Shown here piece by piece: positions 42,753-54,600 of a DNA stretch of 64,000 nucleotides. Both the position numbers and the translations under genes were made by a program. The notes beneath the pieces are model-generated. The model ran no database searches and had not been told where the DNA came from. It saw only the letters and a list, made by a program, of their open reading frames with translations. Positions within the stretch are counted from its first letter, which is position 1. Every line of letters begins with the position of its first letter. Source of the stretch: Desulfovermiculus sp041686195 (GTDB lineage Bacteria > Desulfobacterota > Desulfovibrionia > Desulfovibrionales > Desulfothermaceae); the NCBI GenBank assembly GCA_041686195.1, contig JAWLEI010000001.1:1-64000 (forward strand). Direction: 5' to 3'.

Positions 42753-43163
42753 TCATGACTCCTTAAATACAACTTTGGTTTTAATGGGGAGCTTATGTGC
42801 CGCCCTGACCAGTGCCTCCCGGGCTTGTTCCAGATTGACACCGGTTATCTCGTACAAAACTTTTCCCGGCCGCACAGGGGCAACCCAGCCAGCAGGTGAA
42901 CCCTTTCCTTTTCCTTGCCGAGTCTCAGCAGGCTTTTCTGTGTAGGGCTTGTCAGGGAACATCCGGATATATACCTTTCCTCCCCGCCGGATGTGACGCA
43001 TAATGGCCACCCGGGCCGATTCGATTTGTTTATTCGAAATCCGGCCGTGTTCCAGAGCCTTCAGCCCAATCTCACCAAAGGCGACTGATGTGCCCCGACA
43101 GGCAGAACCCTTGGTAAAATTTCGATGCTGCTTTCTGAATTTGACTTTCTTTGGACTAAGCAT
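42753..43163 (-). CDS. rplP: 50S ribosomal protein L16
   Basis: 136 residues. MLSPKKVKFRKQHR start, RGGKVYIRMFPDKPYTEKPAETRQGKGKG and AHKLPIKTKVVFKE end. Contacts the A-site tRNA elbow. Its start overlaps the rpsC 3' end. Confidence 0.98.
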   Translation of the reverse strand: MLSPKKVKFRKQHRNFTKGSACRGTSVAFGEIGLKALEHGRISNKQIESARVAIMRHIRRGGKVYIRMFPDKPYTEKPAETRQGKGKGSPAGWVAPVRPGKVLYEITGVNLEQAREALVRAAHKLPIKTKVVFKES

Positions 43164-43800
43164 GGGAACTTACCTCGTCGAGTATTTCACCCTTAAAGAC
43201 CCAAACCTTGACCCCAATAACTCCATAGGTGGTCCGGGCAATAGCATAGCCGTAATCAATATCTGCACGCAGAGTGTGCAGAGGGACTCGTCCGTCACGA
43301 AACCATTCTGTGCGGGCGATATCTGCACCCCCCAACCGACCGGAGCAGGATATCTTAATCCCTTCTGATCCAAACTTCCTGGCCAGACTGATGGTTCTTT
43401 TCATGGCCCGGCGAAAGGCAACCCGGCGTTCCAATTGCATGGCCACATTTTCGGCCACCAGCTGGGCTTCAGTTTCCGGTCTTCTGACCTCATTGACCTC
43501 AATGACAAAATCGCGTCCGAATTTGCCTTTCAGCTCGGTCTTGAGTTTCTCGATCTCAGCGCCCTTCCGGCCGATAACAATGCCTGGACGGGCGGTATAG
43601 ATAATGATCCGCACCTTGTCCGCTGCCCTCTCAATCTCAATCTTGGCAATTCCGGCATGATAAAGCTTCTTCTTCACATACTTGCGCAACTTGTCGTCCT
43701 CAAAGACATACTGAGGATAAGCCTTGCTGCTGAACCACCGGGATTGCCAATTTTTATTGTACCCCAACCGAAATCCGTAGGGATGAACTTTTTGACCCAA
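43156..43800 (-). CDS. rpsC: 30S ribosomal protein S3, TTG start
   Basis: 214 residues from TTG 43800, exactly 6 nt after AGGAGG (43807-43812). The product then begins fM-GQKVHPYGFRLG, the universal S3 start. The longer frame to 43827 would add nine unrelated residues. KH domain around IVIGRKGAEIEKLK. Forms the mRNA entry pore with S4 and S5. Confidence 0.97.
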   Translation of the reverse strand: MGQKVHPYGFRLGYNKNWQSRWFSSKAYPQYVFEDDKLRKYVKKKLYHAGIAKIEIERAADKVRIIIYTARPGIVIGRKGAEIEKLKTELKGKFGRDFVIEVNEVRRPETEAQLVAENVAMQLERRVAFRRAMKRTISLARKFGSEGIKISCSGRLGGADIARTEWFRDGRVPLHTLRADIDYGYAIARTTYGVIGVKVWVFKGEILDEVSSHA

Positions 43801-43810
43801 AATTTTCCTC

Positions 43811-44143
43811 CTAAAGTTCGTCGACAATCACCGTTATATGGCTCGTCCGCTTGCGTATCCTAGTCGCCCGTCCCATGGCCCGCGGCTTAATTCTTTTCCA
43901 GGTCGGGCCTTCATCCACGTACACCTGCTTGACATAGAGGGTATCCACATCAAGAGAGGATGAGTTTTCAGCATTGGCTACTGCTGAATAAAGGACTTTG
44001 TACAAGGCCTGTGCCGGCTTTTTGGCCGTAAATTTCAAGATGTTCAAAGCGTTTTCAACCGGCTTATTGCGTATATTATCCGCCACCAATCGGGTCTTGC
44101 GCGGAGAAACGCGGATGAATCGGGCTCGAGCTTTCACTTCCAT
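43811..44143 (-). CDS. rplV: 50S ribosomal protein L22
   Basis: 110 residues. RFIRVSPRKTRLVADNIRN start, LYVKQVYVDEGPTWKRIKPRAMGRATRIRKRTSHITV block with the tunnel loop. Its stop overlaps the ribosome-binding site of rpsC. Confidence 0.98.
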   Translation of the reverse strand: MEVKARARFIRVSPRKTRLVADNIRNKPVENALNILKFTAKKPAQALYKVLYSAVANAENSSSLDVDTLYVKQVYVDEGPTWKRIKPRAMGRATRIRKRTSHITVIVDEL

Positions 44144-44160
44144 GGTTTATCCTCTGCTCA

Positions 44161-44451
44161 CTACTTTTTACGGCCCTTGGCCTGGCTTTTGCGGTCACCG
44201 GCATGTCCGTGGAACGTCCGGGTGAGGGCAAATTCTCCAAGCTTATGACCAACCATATTCTCGGTGATAAATACCGGTATAAACTTTCGACCATTATGTA
44301 CCGCAAAGGTCAGACCTACCATTTCCGGAATCACAGTCGAACGTCTTGACCAGGTCTTAATAACACTCCGGTCCCTGTTCGCCTGTGCAGTCTGCACTTT
44401 TTTCAGCACATGATCGTCAACAAAAGGGCCTTTCTTTAATGACCGCGGCAT
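44161..44451 (-). CDS. rpsS: 30S ribosomal protein S19
   Basis: 96 residues. MPRSLKKGPFVDDHVLKKV start and the KLGEFALTRTFHGHAGDRK block. In the 30S head, bound to S13. 17 bp to rplV and 9 bp from rplB. Confidence 0.98.
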   Translation of the reverse strand: MPRSLKKGPFVDDHVLKKVQTAQANRDRSVIKTWSRRSTVIPEMVGLTFAVHNGRKFIPVFITENMVGHKLGEFALTRTFHGHAGDRKSQAKGRKK

Positions 44452-44460
44452 GGATCGCTC

Positions 44461-45291
44461 CTATTTTCTCTGTCGCTTTCTGACGATAAATTTAGAGGAA
44501 GGTTTTTTCTTGTTCCGCGTCTTGTACCCTTTAGTCGGAGCACCCCAGGGAGTGACCGGGTGTCTGCCGCCTGAGCTGCGCCCTTCGCCGCCGCCCAGGG
44601 GATGATCGACCGGGTTCATAGCAACACCGCGAACTTTCGGTCGTCGATTCAAGTGCCTGTTCCGTCCGGCTTTGCCTATATTTATGCTTTCATGCTCCAC
44701 ATTTCCTACCTGCCCAACTGTTGCATAGCAGGTGGAGAGCACTTTACGTATTTCGCCGGAAGGAAGCTTCACAAGCGCATACTTGCCTTCCTTGTCCACA
44801 AGCTGTGCATAGGACCCGGCGGACCTGCACATCTGTCCCCCCCGGCCTGGATACAGCTCCAGGTTGTGCACAGCTGTTCCTTGGGGAATTTTTGCACAGG
44901 GCAAGGCGTTGCCCGGAGTTATATCGGCTCTTTCCCCAGCCATGATATTATCCCCGACCTTGAGACCTTTGGGGGCCAAAATGTATCTCTTTTCACCGTC
45001 ACTGTAATGCAAAAGAGCTATCCGGGCACTCCGGTTCGGGTCGTATTCAATGCTCGCAACCTTGGCTTCTATGTCCCGTTTGTTGCGTTTGAAATCAATG
45101 ATCCGGTACCTGCGTTTGTGCCCTCCGCCCCGTCGCTGAGAGGTCATCCGTCCATAGTTGTTACGCCCGCTCTTTCTGGGCAGTCCCAGGGTCAATGACG
45201 GTTCTGGATCTACTCGGCTCAGTTCCTGAAAATCGGACATGGTCTGAGCGCGCCGACCAGGAGATGTTGGCTTAAGATTGCGTACGGCCAT
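44461..45291 (-). CDS. rplB: 50S ribosomal protein L2
   Basis: 276 residues. RRGGGHKRRYRIIDFKRNK, the SAGSYAQLVDKEGKYALVKLPSGE block, and MNPVDHPLGGGEGRSSGGRHPVTPWG that contacts the peptidyl transferase region. Full length. 2 bp after rplW. Confidence 0.98.
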   Translation of the reverse strand: MAVRNLKPTSPGRRAQTMSDFQELSRVDPEPSLTLGLPRKSGRNNYGRMTSQRRGGGHKRRYRIIDFKRNKRDIEAKVASIEYDPNRSARIALLHYSDGEKRYILAPKGLKVGDNIMAGERADITPGNALPCAKIPQGTAVHNLELYPGRGGQMCRSAGSYAQLVDKEGKYALVKLPSGEIRKVLSTCYATVGQVGNVEHESINIGKAGRNRHLNRRPKVRGVAMNPVDHPLGGGEGRSSGGRHPVTPWGAPTKGYKTRNKKKPSSKFIVRKRQRK

Positions 45292-45293
45292 AT

Positions 45294-45584
45294 CTAAACA
45301 CCTTCAAAGTATTCAATTTTGTCGCCCGGGGCCAATCGTATAAATGCCTTCTTGTATCCGGGCTTGGTACCCATAGTCCTTCCAAATCTTTTGCGCAGGC
45401 GCGGCTTTTGCTTGGCCATATTTACATTGACGACATGCACACCAAAAGCCTGTTCAACCGCTCGTTTGACCTCGATTTTATTGGCTGCACTATGGACCAT
45501 AAAGACGACTTGGTTATGGGCATCCTTTAGCTCTGTCGACTTTTCCGTCACGATGGGTTGACTTATAATATCGGTGTAATCCAT
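45294..45584 (-). CDS. rplW: 50S ribosomal protein L23
   Basis: 96 residues. IISQPIVTEKST start and NKIEVKRAVEQAFGVHVVNVNMAKQKPR block; the trigger factor and SRP docking site at the tunnel exit. 2 bp after rplD. Confidence 0.98.
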   Translation of the reverse strand: MDYTDIISQPIVTEKSTELKDAHNQVVFMVHSAANKIEVKRAVEQAFGVHVVNVNMAKQKPRLRKRFGRTMGTKPGYKKAFIRLAPGDKIEYFEGV

Positions 45585-45586
45585 GG

Positions 45587-46207
45587 CTATTGCAACCTTT
45601 CTTGCAGATGCTCAACAACTTGCGGAGTGACAACTAACATCTTAGAGCTTAAGATATCATAGACTCCGAGTTGACTTCCTTCGATGACCTTTACGCCAGG
45701 TACGTTCCTTGCGCCAAGAGAGAGATTGTTATCTTTTTTTGAAACAACAATCAACCCCCTCCCCAGATTCAAGGACTTCTGAACTTCAACAAAATCTTGG
45801 GTCTTGTGACTGCTCATAGTCATATCGTCCACAACGACCAGACCCTGTTCGGCCACCTTGGAGCTCAAAGCCATGCGCATGGCAAGTCGTTTCACTTTTT
45901 TATTCACCTTAATACTGTAATCTCGCATCTGTGGACCATGGGTTACAGCACCGCCGGTCCACAAGGGAGATCTCACACTTCCGGCCCTGGCCCGGCCTGT
46001 TCCTTTTTGCCGCCAAGGTTTTCGTCCTCCGCCACGAATCTGGGACCGGGTCTTTACTCCAACGGTTCCCGCCCGCTTGGCGGCCAATTGGGCCTTCACC
46101 ACTTGATGCAGAATTTCCGGCCTGACCGGGACGCTAAATATTTCGTCCGGCAAGGTGATCTCTCCAACCGGTGTGTTCTGTTTGTCCATTATATTTACAA
46201 CTGGCAT
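45587..46207 (-). CDS. rplD: 50S ribosomal protein L4
   Basis: 206 residues. RAGTVGVKTRSQIRGGGRKPWRQKGTGRARAGS is the tunnel-loop signature. In E. coli it regulates the S10 operon at its leader; whether that applies here is unknown. 10 bp after rplC. Confidence 0.98.
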   Translation of the reverse strand: MPVVNIMDKQNTPVGEITLPDEIFSVPVRPEILHQVVKAQLAAKRAGTVGVKTRSQIRGGGRKPWRQKGTGRARAGSVRSPLWTGGAVTHGPQMRDYSIKVNKKVKRLAMRMALSSKVAEQGLVVVDDMTMSSHKTQDFVEVQKSLNLGRGLIVVSKKDNNLSLGARNVPGVKVIEGSQLGVYDILSSKMLVVTPQVVEHLQERLQ

Positions 46208-46217
46208 GTTAAGCCCC

Positions 46218-46847
46218 TTAGCGCTGCTTGCGAATCATGACCACAGAATTCTTATGTCCGGGAATTTGGCCCTTTATGAGCAGGAGGTTTTCCTCACTGC
46301 GAACATCAATGATTTCAGCGTTAGATACCGTTACCTGCTTATTGCCCATCTGACCGGCCATCTTCTTGCCCTTGAATACTCTGGCCGGATCAGCACACTG
46401 ACCAATGGCTCCAGGGCTGCGGTGGACCTTGTGATGTCCATGCGAGGCCGGAAGTCCGCTAAAGTTCCAGCGTTTCATTACCCCTGCAAAACCACGGCCT
46501 TTGGATTGACCACTGATCTTCACCCGCTCGCCGATCACAAACAAATCCACGTTCAGCGTCTGACCCTGTTCAAATTCATGATCCGAGCCAGGCCGAAATT
46601 CCTTGAGGTGTCGATATGTGCCTGCACCGGCTTTGGCTTGATGCCCCTGCTGGGCCTTTGTCTGCTTTGAAGACTTCACAGCTCCAAAGGCCAGCTGCAC
46701 GGCTGCATATCCATCCTTTTCCCCGGCCTTGACCTGCATGACCGGACATGGACCGGCCTCAATGACAGTCACGGGAACCGACTTGCCATCTTCAGTGAAA
46801 ATGCTGGTCATGCCCAATTTGCGTCCTATCAGTCCTAACCCGTTCAT
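46218..46847 (-). CDS. rplC: 50S ribosomal protein L3
   Basis: 209 residues. GLIGRKLGMTSIFTEDG start and the GRGFAGVMKRWNFSGLPASHGHHKVHRSPGAIGQ block whose loop reaches the peptidyl transferase centre. 12 bp after rpsJ. Confidence 0.98.
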   Translation of the reverse strand: MNGLGLIGRKLGMTSIFTEDGKSVPVTVIEAGPCPVMQVKAGEKDGYAAVQLAFGAVKSSKQTKAQQGHQAKAGAGTYRHLKEFRPGSDHEFEQGQTLNVDLFVIGERVKISGQSKGRGFAGVMKRWNFSGLPASHGHHKVHRSPGAIGQCADPARVFKGKKMAGQMGNKQVTVSNAEIIDVRSEENLLLIKGQIPGHKNSVVMIRKQR

Positions 46848-46859
46848 AGTGCCCTCATC

Positions 46860-47177
46860 TTAAAGCTTGATCTCCACATCCACTCCAGCCGGCAAGCTCA
46901 ACTTGCCCAAAGCGTCCACAGTCTGTTGCGTAGGCTCCAATAAATCAAGCAATCGCTTGTGAATGCGCATCTCAAACTGCTCGCGTGACTTTTTGTTTAC
47001 ATGCACGGAACGATTCACGGTCACTTTATGGATCCGAGTTGGGAGGGGGATTGGCCCGGCGATACTGGCACCGGTGTTATGAGCCGAATCCACGATCTCG
47101 GACACGGCCTTGTCCAGGATGCGGTAGTCGTAGGCCTTCAGCTTAATTCTGATTCGATCGCTATTCATGGTCACCAT
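46860..47177 (-). CDS. rpsJ: 30S ribosomal protein S10
   Basis: 105 residues if ATG 47177 is used (AGGAG 8 nt upstream); ATG 47168 (MNSDRIRIKLKAYDYR) aligns best with other S10 proteins. Contains DSAHNTGASIAGPIPLPTR and VDALGKLSLPAGVDVEIKL. Also the NusE partner in antitermination. 11 bp after tuf(1). Confidence 0.97.
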   Translation of the reverse strand: MVTMNSDRIRIKLKAYDYRILDKAVSEIVDSAHNTGASIAGPIPLPTRIHKVTVNRSVHVNKKSREQFEMRIHKRLLDLLEPTQQTVDALGKLSLPAGVDVEIKL

Positions 47178-47188
47178 TGGTTACGCTC

Positions 47189-48385
<1,197 letters not shown>

Positions 48386-48387
48386 AC

Positions 48388-50460
48388 CTACCCCCTGCTT
48401 TTCTGAATTTTATCCGCCAGACTCGCTGGAACGCGTTCATAGTGGTCAAACTGCATACTAAACGTGGCCCGGCCCTGGGTATATGATCGAAGGACTGTGG
48501 AGTACCCGAACATTTCCTTTAAAGGCACATTGGCCCGTATGATCTGAGCCCCCATTCTGGGCTCCATACTCAAAACTTTGCCTCGCCGGCCATTGAGATC
48601 ACCCATCACATCGCCGGTATATTCATCTGGAGTCACGATCTCCACAGCCATAACCGGTTCCAAGATGACGGGACCCGCCTGCAAACAGGCTTCCTTAATG
48701 GCCATGGACCCGGCTATGTAGAAGGCCTGTTCTGAAGAATCCACCTCGTGATGCGATCCATCTACAAGGTTAACCTGCACATCGATGACCGGATGCCCGG
48801 ATAATATTCCATTTTTTAGAGCATCCTGAATTCCACGATCAATAGCCGGTATATATTCCTTGGGAATCACCCCGCCCACAATGGAATTTTGAAATACGTA
48901 CCCTATCCCCTCTTCAGCCGGCTGGACCTCAATAACGCAATGTCCATACTGTCCACGACCACCGGTTTGCTTGACGAACCTTTTATCAACTCTGGTCGGC
49001 TTGGTGATGCTTTCCCGGTAGGCAACCCGGGGTTGCCCAATGTTAGCATCGACCTTAAATTCCCGGGTCAAACGATCGACAATAATCTCTATATGCAGTT
49101 CGCCCATACCGGAAATTATTGTTTGTCCAGTTTCGTCTTCAGTCCTGACCCGAAAAGAAGGATCTTCCTTGGATAATTTCTGGAGGGCCTGGGCCAGGGC
49201 ATCTCTGTCCTGCTTGGTCTTGGGCTCAATAGCTACATCGATAACCGGCTCCGGAAATTCCATAGTCTCCAAGACAACCGGTCGCTTGGGATCACAGAGG
49301 GAGTCACCGGTGCCAACTTGCTTCAAACCTACAGCAGCCACAATATCACCGGACCATGCTTCCTTGATCTCTTCCCGCTTATTGGAATGCATTTTGAGCA
49401 ACCGGCCTATGCGCTCTTTACGTCCGGTCCCGGCGTTCACAACAGTCATACCGCTCTCTATCCGCCCGGAATAAATGCGCAAAAAGGTCAGATGTCCAAC
49501 ATAAGGATCGGTCATCAACTTAAAGGCCAGAGAACTCAGCGGGGCATCATCCCGGCATTCACAGGCCACTTGCTCCCCTTCTGGGGTCTTGCCCACTATG
49601 GGCGGCAAATCTTGGGGCGAGGGGACAAACTCAATGATGGCGTCCAGCATTGGTTGGACGCCTTTATTTTTAAATGCCGACCCGCAAAGGACCGGGCAGA
49701 TGCTTAAATTCCGGACGGCCTTGCGCAGGCCGCTGCGAATTTCTTCAGGTGAAATTTCTTCACCTGCAACAAATTTTTCCAGGAGCTCTTCGTCTTCTTC
49801 AGCGATGGACTCTATGAGATGAGCTCTCCATGTATTTGTGGCCTCTTCCAAATCCTGGGGAATATTTTCGGAAAATGTTTTTTTGCCCAGGCTCTGCTCA
49901 TCAAAGTACAGGGCCTTGCCTTGGATGAGATCCACAACGCCTTTAAATTCCGCTTCTTTACCAATGGGGATCTGCAAAGGAACAGGATTGGATTTAAGCC
50001 GGTCCCTGATCATGTCCACAACCCGGAAAAAATCTGCCCCGACCCGATCCATCTTGTTCACAAAGGCCATTCTGGGCACACCATACCGTTCCGCCTGACG
50101 CCATACGGTTTCAGACTGAGGTTCCACTCCGCCCACAGCACAAAAAACTGCAATAGCTCCATCCAGCACACGCAACGCTCGTTCGACCTCAACAGTGAAA
50201 TCAACGTGGCCTGGGGTATCGATAATATTGATCCGATGGTCCTTCCAATAGCATGTGGTGGCTGCAGAAGTAATGGTTATCCCTCTCTCCTGCTCCTGGA
50301 CCATAAAATCCATGATAGCTTGTCCATCATGGACTTCACCGATCTTGTGCGACACACCGGAATAAAAAAGTATCCGTTCTGTGGTGGTTGTCTTTCCGGC
50401 GTCAATATGGGCCATGAACCCGATATTGCGCTGTCTGTCTAGGGGAATTGCTCGAGCCAC
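48388..50460 (-). CDS. fusA: Elongation factor G
   Basis: 690 residues. G1 AHIDAGKTTTTERIL, G3 DTPGHVD, G4 NKMD; domain IV LPPIVGKTPEGEQVA and the FQNSIVGGVIPKEYIPAIDRG block. Drives translocation and, with RRF, recycling. The 89-bp gap to rpsG holds no gene. The ribosome-binding site is not clear because the leader is AT-poor. Confidence 0.98.
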   Translation of the reverse strand: MARAIPLDRQRNIGFMAHIDAGKTTTTERILFYSGVSHKIGEVHDGQAIMDFMVQEQERGITITSAATTCYWKDHRINIIDTPGHVDFTVEVERALRVLDGAIAVFCAVGGVEPQSETVWRQAERYGVPRMAFVNKMDRVGADFFRVVDMIRDRLKSNPVPLQIPIGKEAEFKGVVDLIQGKALYFDEQSLGKKTFSENIPQDLEEATNTWRAHLIESIAEEDEELLEKFVAGEEISPEEIRSGLRKAVRNLSICPVLCGSAFKNKGVQPMLDAIIEFVPSPQDLPPIVGKTPEGEQVACECRDDAPLSSLAFKLMTDPYVGHLTFLRIYSGRIESGMTVVNAGTGRKERIGRLLKMHSNKREEIKEAWSGDIVAAVGLKQVGTGDSLCDPKRPVVLETMEFPEPVIDVAIEPKTKQDRDALAQALQKLSKEDPSFRVRTEDETGQTIISGMGELHIEIIVDRLTREFKVDANIGQPRVAYRESITKPTRVDKRFVKQTGGRGQYGHCVIEVQPAEEGIGYVFQNSIVGGVIPKEYIPAIDRGIQDALKNGILSGHPVIDVQVNLVDGSHHEVDSSEQAFYIAGSMAIKEACLQAGPVILEPVMAVEIVTPDEYTGDVMGDLNGRRGKVLSMEPRMGAQIIRANVPLKEMFGYSTVLRSYTQGRATFSMQFDHYERVPASLADKIQKSRG

Positions 50461-50549
50461 TTCGTATCCTTGTCCAGGATTATCCTGCTTGATATCTCAG
50501 ATCCAACATATGCGCCAGCCGCATAAAGCCGGCCGAAGACTGTTCCTGC

Positions 50550-51020
50550 CTACCACCGATAATGGGCAAAGGCCTTATTGGCTTCCGCCATCCGATGGGT
50601 ATCCTCTCTTTTCTTAATCGCTCCGCCGCGATTGTTATACGCATCAATAAGCTCTGCAGTCAGCTTGCGAGAAATGCCTTTCTCGCCCCGGGATCGGGAA
50701 GCCTGAATGAGCCATCTGGTGGCCAGGACTTCCTGGCGGTCGGGTTTGACTTCCACCGGCACCTGATAGGTAGCTCCACCCACCCGTCGAGACTTGACTT
50801 CCAAGTGCGGCTTGACATTGTTTACAGCCTGCTCAAAGGCCTTTAAGGCATCATCGCTGGTTTGCTGTCCCAGCTCATCAATAGCTTGATATACCATGCG
50901 CTCGGCTAAGCTCTTTTTTCCGTCGCGCATGATCCGGTTGGTAAACTTGGCCACAAGTCGACTTTGAAACCGCGGATCGGGCAGTATCTGTCGTTTGGGA
51001 ACAGGTCCTTTTCTTGGCAT
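50550..51020 (-). CDS. rpsG: 30S ribosomal protein S7
   Basis: 156 residues. MPRKGPVPKRQILPDPRFQSRLVAKF start, the beta-hairpin GGATYQVPVEVKPDRQ and REDTHRMAEANKAFAHYRW end. Nucleates the 30S head. 24 bp after rpsL. Confidence 0.98.
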   Translation of the reverse strand: MPRKGPVPKRQILPDPRFQSRLVAKFTNRIMRDGKKSLAERMVYQAIDELGQQTSDDALKAFEQAVNNVKPHLEVKSRRVGGATYQVPVEVKPDRQEVLATRWLIQASRSRGEKGISRKLTAELIDAYNNRGGAIKKREDTHRMAEANKAFAHYRW

Positions 51021-51044
51021 TTTCCTTAACTCCTAGCTAAATTC

Positions 51045-51416
51045 CTATTTGGGACGCTTGGCGCCATACTTGGAGCGGCTTTTCCGGCGATCTTGCACCC
51101 CGGCGGTATCCAGAGACCCGCGGACAACCGTATAGCGCACACCGGGCAGATCTTTGACCCGGCCGCCGCGGACCAAAACAACGGAGTGCTCCTGCAAATT
51201 ATGGCCTTCGCCGGGTATATAGGAAGTAACTTCAATTCCATTGGTCAACCGGACTCTGGCTACCTTACGCAAGGCGGAGTTCGGCTTTTTCGGGGTCGTG
51301 GTGTACACCCGGACACATACGCCCCGTCGCTGGGGGCACTCCTGCAGGGCTGCCCGCTTTTTGGTGGCCACCACCTTTTTGCGTTGCTTATTGATCAGCT
51401 GATTGATGGTCGGCAT
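51045..51416 (-). CDS. rpsL: 30S ribosomal protein S12
   Basis: 123 residues. MPTINQLINKQRKKV start, TTPKKPNSALRKVARV and the GRVKDLPGVRYTVVRGSLDT blocks; Lys43/Lys88-type streptomycin positions are wild-type in appearance (PKKPNSA). Start ATG 51416 has GGAGG upstream. The 200-bp gap up to rpoC has only a short AAGGGCT/AGCCCTT hairpin. Confidence 0.98.
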   Translation of the reverse strand: MPTINQLINKQRKKVVATKKRAALQECPQRRGVCVRVYTTTPKKPNSALRKVARVRLTNGIEVTSYIPGEGHNLQEHSVVLVRGGRVKDLPGVRYTVVRGSLDTAGVQDRRKSRSKYGAKRPK

Positions 51417-51616
51417 TGGTCCTCCGTAATGACTGTTCTCGAAAAGCTGAATCTTTTACTATATCCGCAAATAACTGTCAATGAGCACCAGCTACTTATT
51501 TTCAGTCCTGGTCTTTGTTAAGGGCTCCTCCAGCCCTTCACTGCTCCCTGATTTAGGTAAAACGGATGTCCTTGGCCAGGTCGCTGGACCGAGCCAAGGT
51601 CATCCCTTTTGAGGGT

Positions 51617-54600
51617 CTAGGAGCCACTGTCCTCTTGCTCCAAGTGGCCATAGCTCATTTCATCCATGAAGCTCTCCGGCTTTTCCGGCTGGTCTGGAAC
51701 CTCAATATCCAGGTTCATATAGGGCCGAAAACCTGTCCCAGCCGGGATCACCCGGCCAACGATCACATTTTCCTTGAGTCCCTGCAAAAAGTCGGTCTTG
51801 GATTGCATGGCCGCATCGGTCAATACCTTCGTCGTTTCCTGAAATGAAGCAGCTGAGATAAACGAGTCGGTACTCAAAGAAGCCTGCGTAATCCCCAGGA
51901 CCAGAGGCTGGGCAGTGGCCGGCTTGAGCCCTTGGCGGATCGCCCGGGTATTGCCCTCCATAAATGCCAGCTTATCCACCTGCTCACCCAGCAGAAAACC
52001 GGTATCCCCTGGATCGGTCACGCTGACCTTCTTCAGCATCTGGCGGACAATGATCTCTATATGCTTGTCGTTGATGTGGACCCCTTGAAACCTGTACACG
52101 TCTTGAACTTCATCCACCAGATACTTGGCCAGGTACTTTTCGCCCTTGATCTTTAAAAGATCGTGCAGCTCAGGAGCCCCTTCGGTCAAAAACTCACCCG
52201 CTTCGACAAAGTCACCCTCCTGAACCGTTATGTGCTTGCCCTTGGGAACCAGGTATTCCTTGGCATCCCCAGCCTCCGGGGTAACAATGATCTTCCGCTT
52301 GCCTTTGACATCAGGTCCGTAACTGACTGTGCCTTCAATCTCAGAAATAACCGCCAGGTCCTTGGGCTTGCGGACCTCAAAGAGTTCTGCCACCCGGGGC
52401 AAACCGCCGACAATATCTTTGATCTTTGCACTCTCCCGCGGTTTTCTGGCCAGAACATCCCCGGCATGAACCACGTCACCGTCCTTGACCATGAGAATGG
52501 CCCCTACCGGGAGATGGTAGATGGCTTCCGTGGCTGTCCCGGAATGAGTGAGCACATTTCCCTGTTCATCGCACAAAGAAAGGCTAGGCCGATAGTTGGT
52601 AGAACGGTATTCAATAATGGTCTTGGTGGCCCTGTTGGTCGTTTCGTCCACTCTTTCCTGATAGGTTTTGCCTTCCACTATATCGGTAAAGCGAACTATT
52701 CCGGAGACATCAGTGACAAAAGGCTCCTGAAACGGATCCCACTCGGCCAGCACCGTATGCTTTTCCACAGTATCTCCGGCCTGGACATAGAGCCTGGCCC
52801 CGGCTGGCAGGGTATACCGCTCCCGCTCCCGGCCCTGGTTGTCCACAATCCCGATCTGGCCGTTTCGGCCCATGATCATCAGCTGGCCTTCCTTGTTTTT
52901 GACCGTGCGCACCCCGCTCAAGGTAATCTGTCCGGAGTAGCCGGCCACAATGGAAGACTGTTCAATCTCCTTGGATGCCGTTCCCCCAATATGAAAGGTA
53001 CGCATCGTGAGCTGTGTGCCTGGTTCACCGATGGATTGGGCGGCAATAATGCCCACCGACTCGCCCACATTAATCAAGTGGCCCCGGGCCAGATCCCGCC
53101 CATAGCAATAGGCACACACCCCTTGCTTGCTCTGGCAGGTGAGCACTGATCTGATGAACACAGAATGGACTCCGGCATCTTCGATTCGCCGGGCGGCCTG
53201 TTCGTCGATCAAGGTATTGGCCGGGACCAGCAGTTCCTCGGTATCCGGATGAAAGACGTCGAACATGGCCAGCCGCCCCAGGATTCGTTCAGTCAAGGTC
53301 TCCTGCTGCTCACCTGGGATTGTCGGCCGGGTAATCTCAATACCGTCCACAGTGCCACAGTCCAGTTCAGTGACAATCACATCTTGAACCACATCCACCA
53401 GTCTGCGGGTCAGGTATCCGGAGTTGGCAGTCTTCAAGGCCGTATCAGCCAGGCCTTTTCGAGCTCCGTGCGTGGAAGTAAAGTACTCCAGCACACTGAG
53501 TCCCTCTCGAAAGGATGAGGTGATCGGTGTCTCAATGATCTCTCCCGAGGGCTTGGCCATCAAACCGCGCATTCCGGCCAGCTGTCGCATCTGATCTGCG
53601 TTTCCCCGGGAGCCTGAAGTGCTCATCATGAAGATAGGGTTGAAGCTCTCTTCGCGCACGCTTTCCCCGGTCCTGGGATTGACCACCGTATCCTGCGAGA
53701 TTTCCTGCATCATAGCCTTGGCCACATCATTGGTGGTCTTGGTCCACACGTCGACCACTTTGTTGTAGCGTTCTGTGCGGGTGATGATGCCTTCCTGGTG
53801 TTGATTGTGAATGGCCTCGGCCTCAGCCTGGGCCTCGGACAGCAGCCTTCTCTTTTCGTCCGGCACCTGCAGGTCCTGGACCGAAATAGTCAGTCCTGCC
53901 TGCGTGGAATATTCAAATCCCAGATCCTTGAGCCGGTCGCTCAAAATGACCGTGGCCTTGGTCCCGGCCAGCTGATAGGCCTGGGCCACCAGCCGGGCGA
54001 TGGCCTTTTTGTTCAGCACGGTATTGACCAGATCAAAGGGAACGCCTTCGGGTAAGATTTGCCCGACAATGATCCGCCCTGCTGAGGTCTCCAGGAGCTG
54101 TCCGTCTATCCGGACCTTGATCCTGGCATGCAGAGAAATCACTCCGGCATCAAAGGCGCAAATGACTTCATCCGGTGAGGCGAACACCTTGCCCTCGCCC
54201 GGCTCAAAGGCCCGGGTCAAAGTCAGATAATACAGTCCAAGGACAATGTCCTGGGACGGCAAAATGATGGGATCTCCATTGGCCGGAGAAAGGATGTTAT
54301 TGGTGGACATCATGAGCACCCGGCATTCGATCCGCGCTTCCACGGACAAGGGCACATGCACAGCCATCTGGTCCCCGTCGAAATCCGCATTGTAGGGGGC
54401 ACAGACCAAAGGATGCAGCTGTATGGCCTTGCCTTCGACCAATATGGGTTCAAAGGCCTGGATACCCAGGCGATGCAGGGTTGGGGCCCGGTTGAGGAGG
54501 ATCGGGTATTCCTGTACCACCTCTTCCAGCATGTCCCAGACTACCACATCCTCTCGCTCCACCATCCGCTTGGCGCCTTTGATGGTGCTGGCATAGCCCT

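Noticed and set aside
51553..51603. 16-codon minus-strand frame after rpoC
   Set aside because: Too short, overlaps a CCTTGGC/GCCAAGG hairpin; no evidence for translation.
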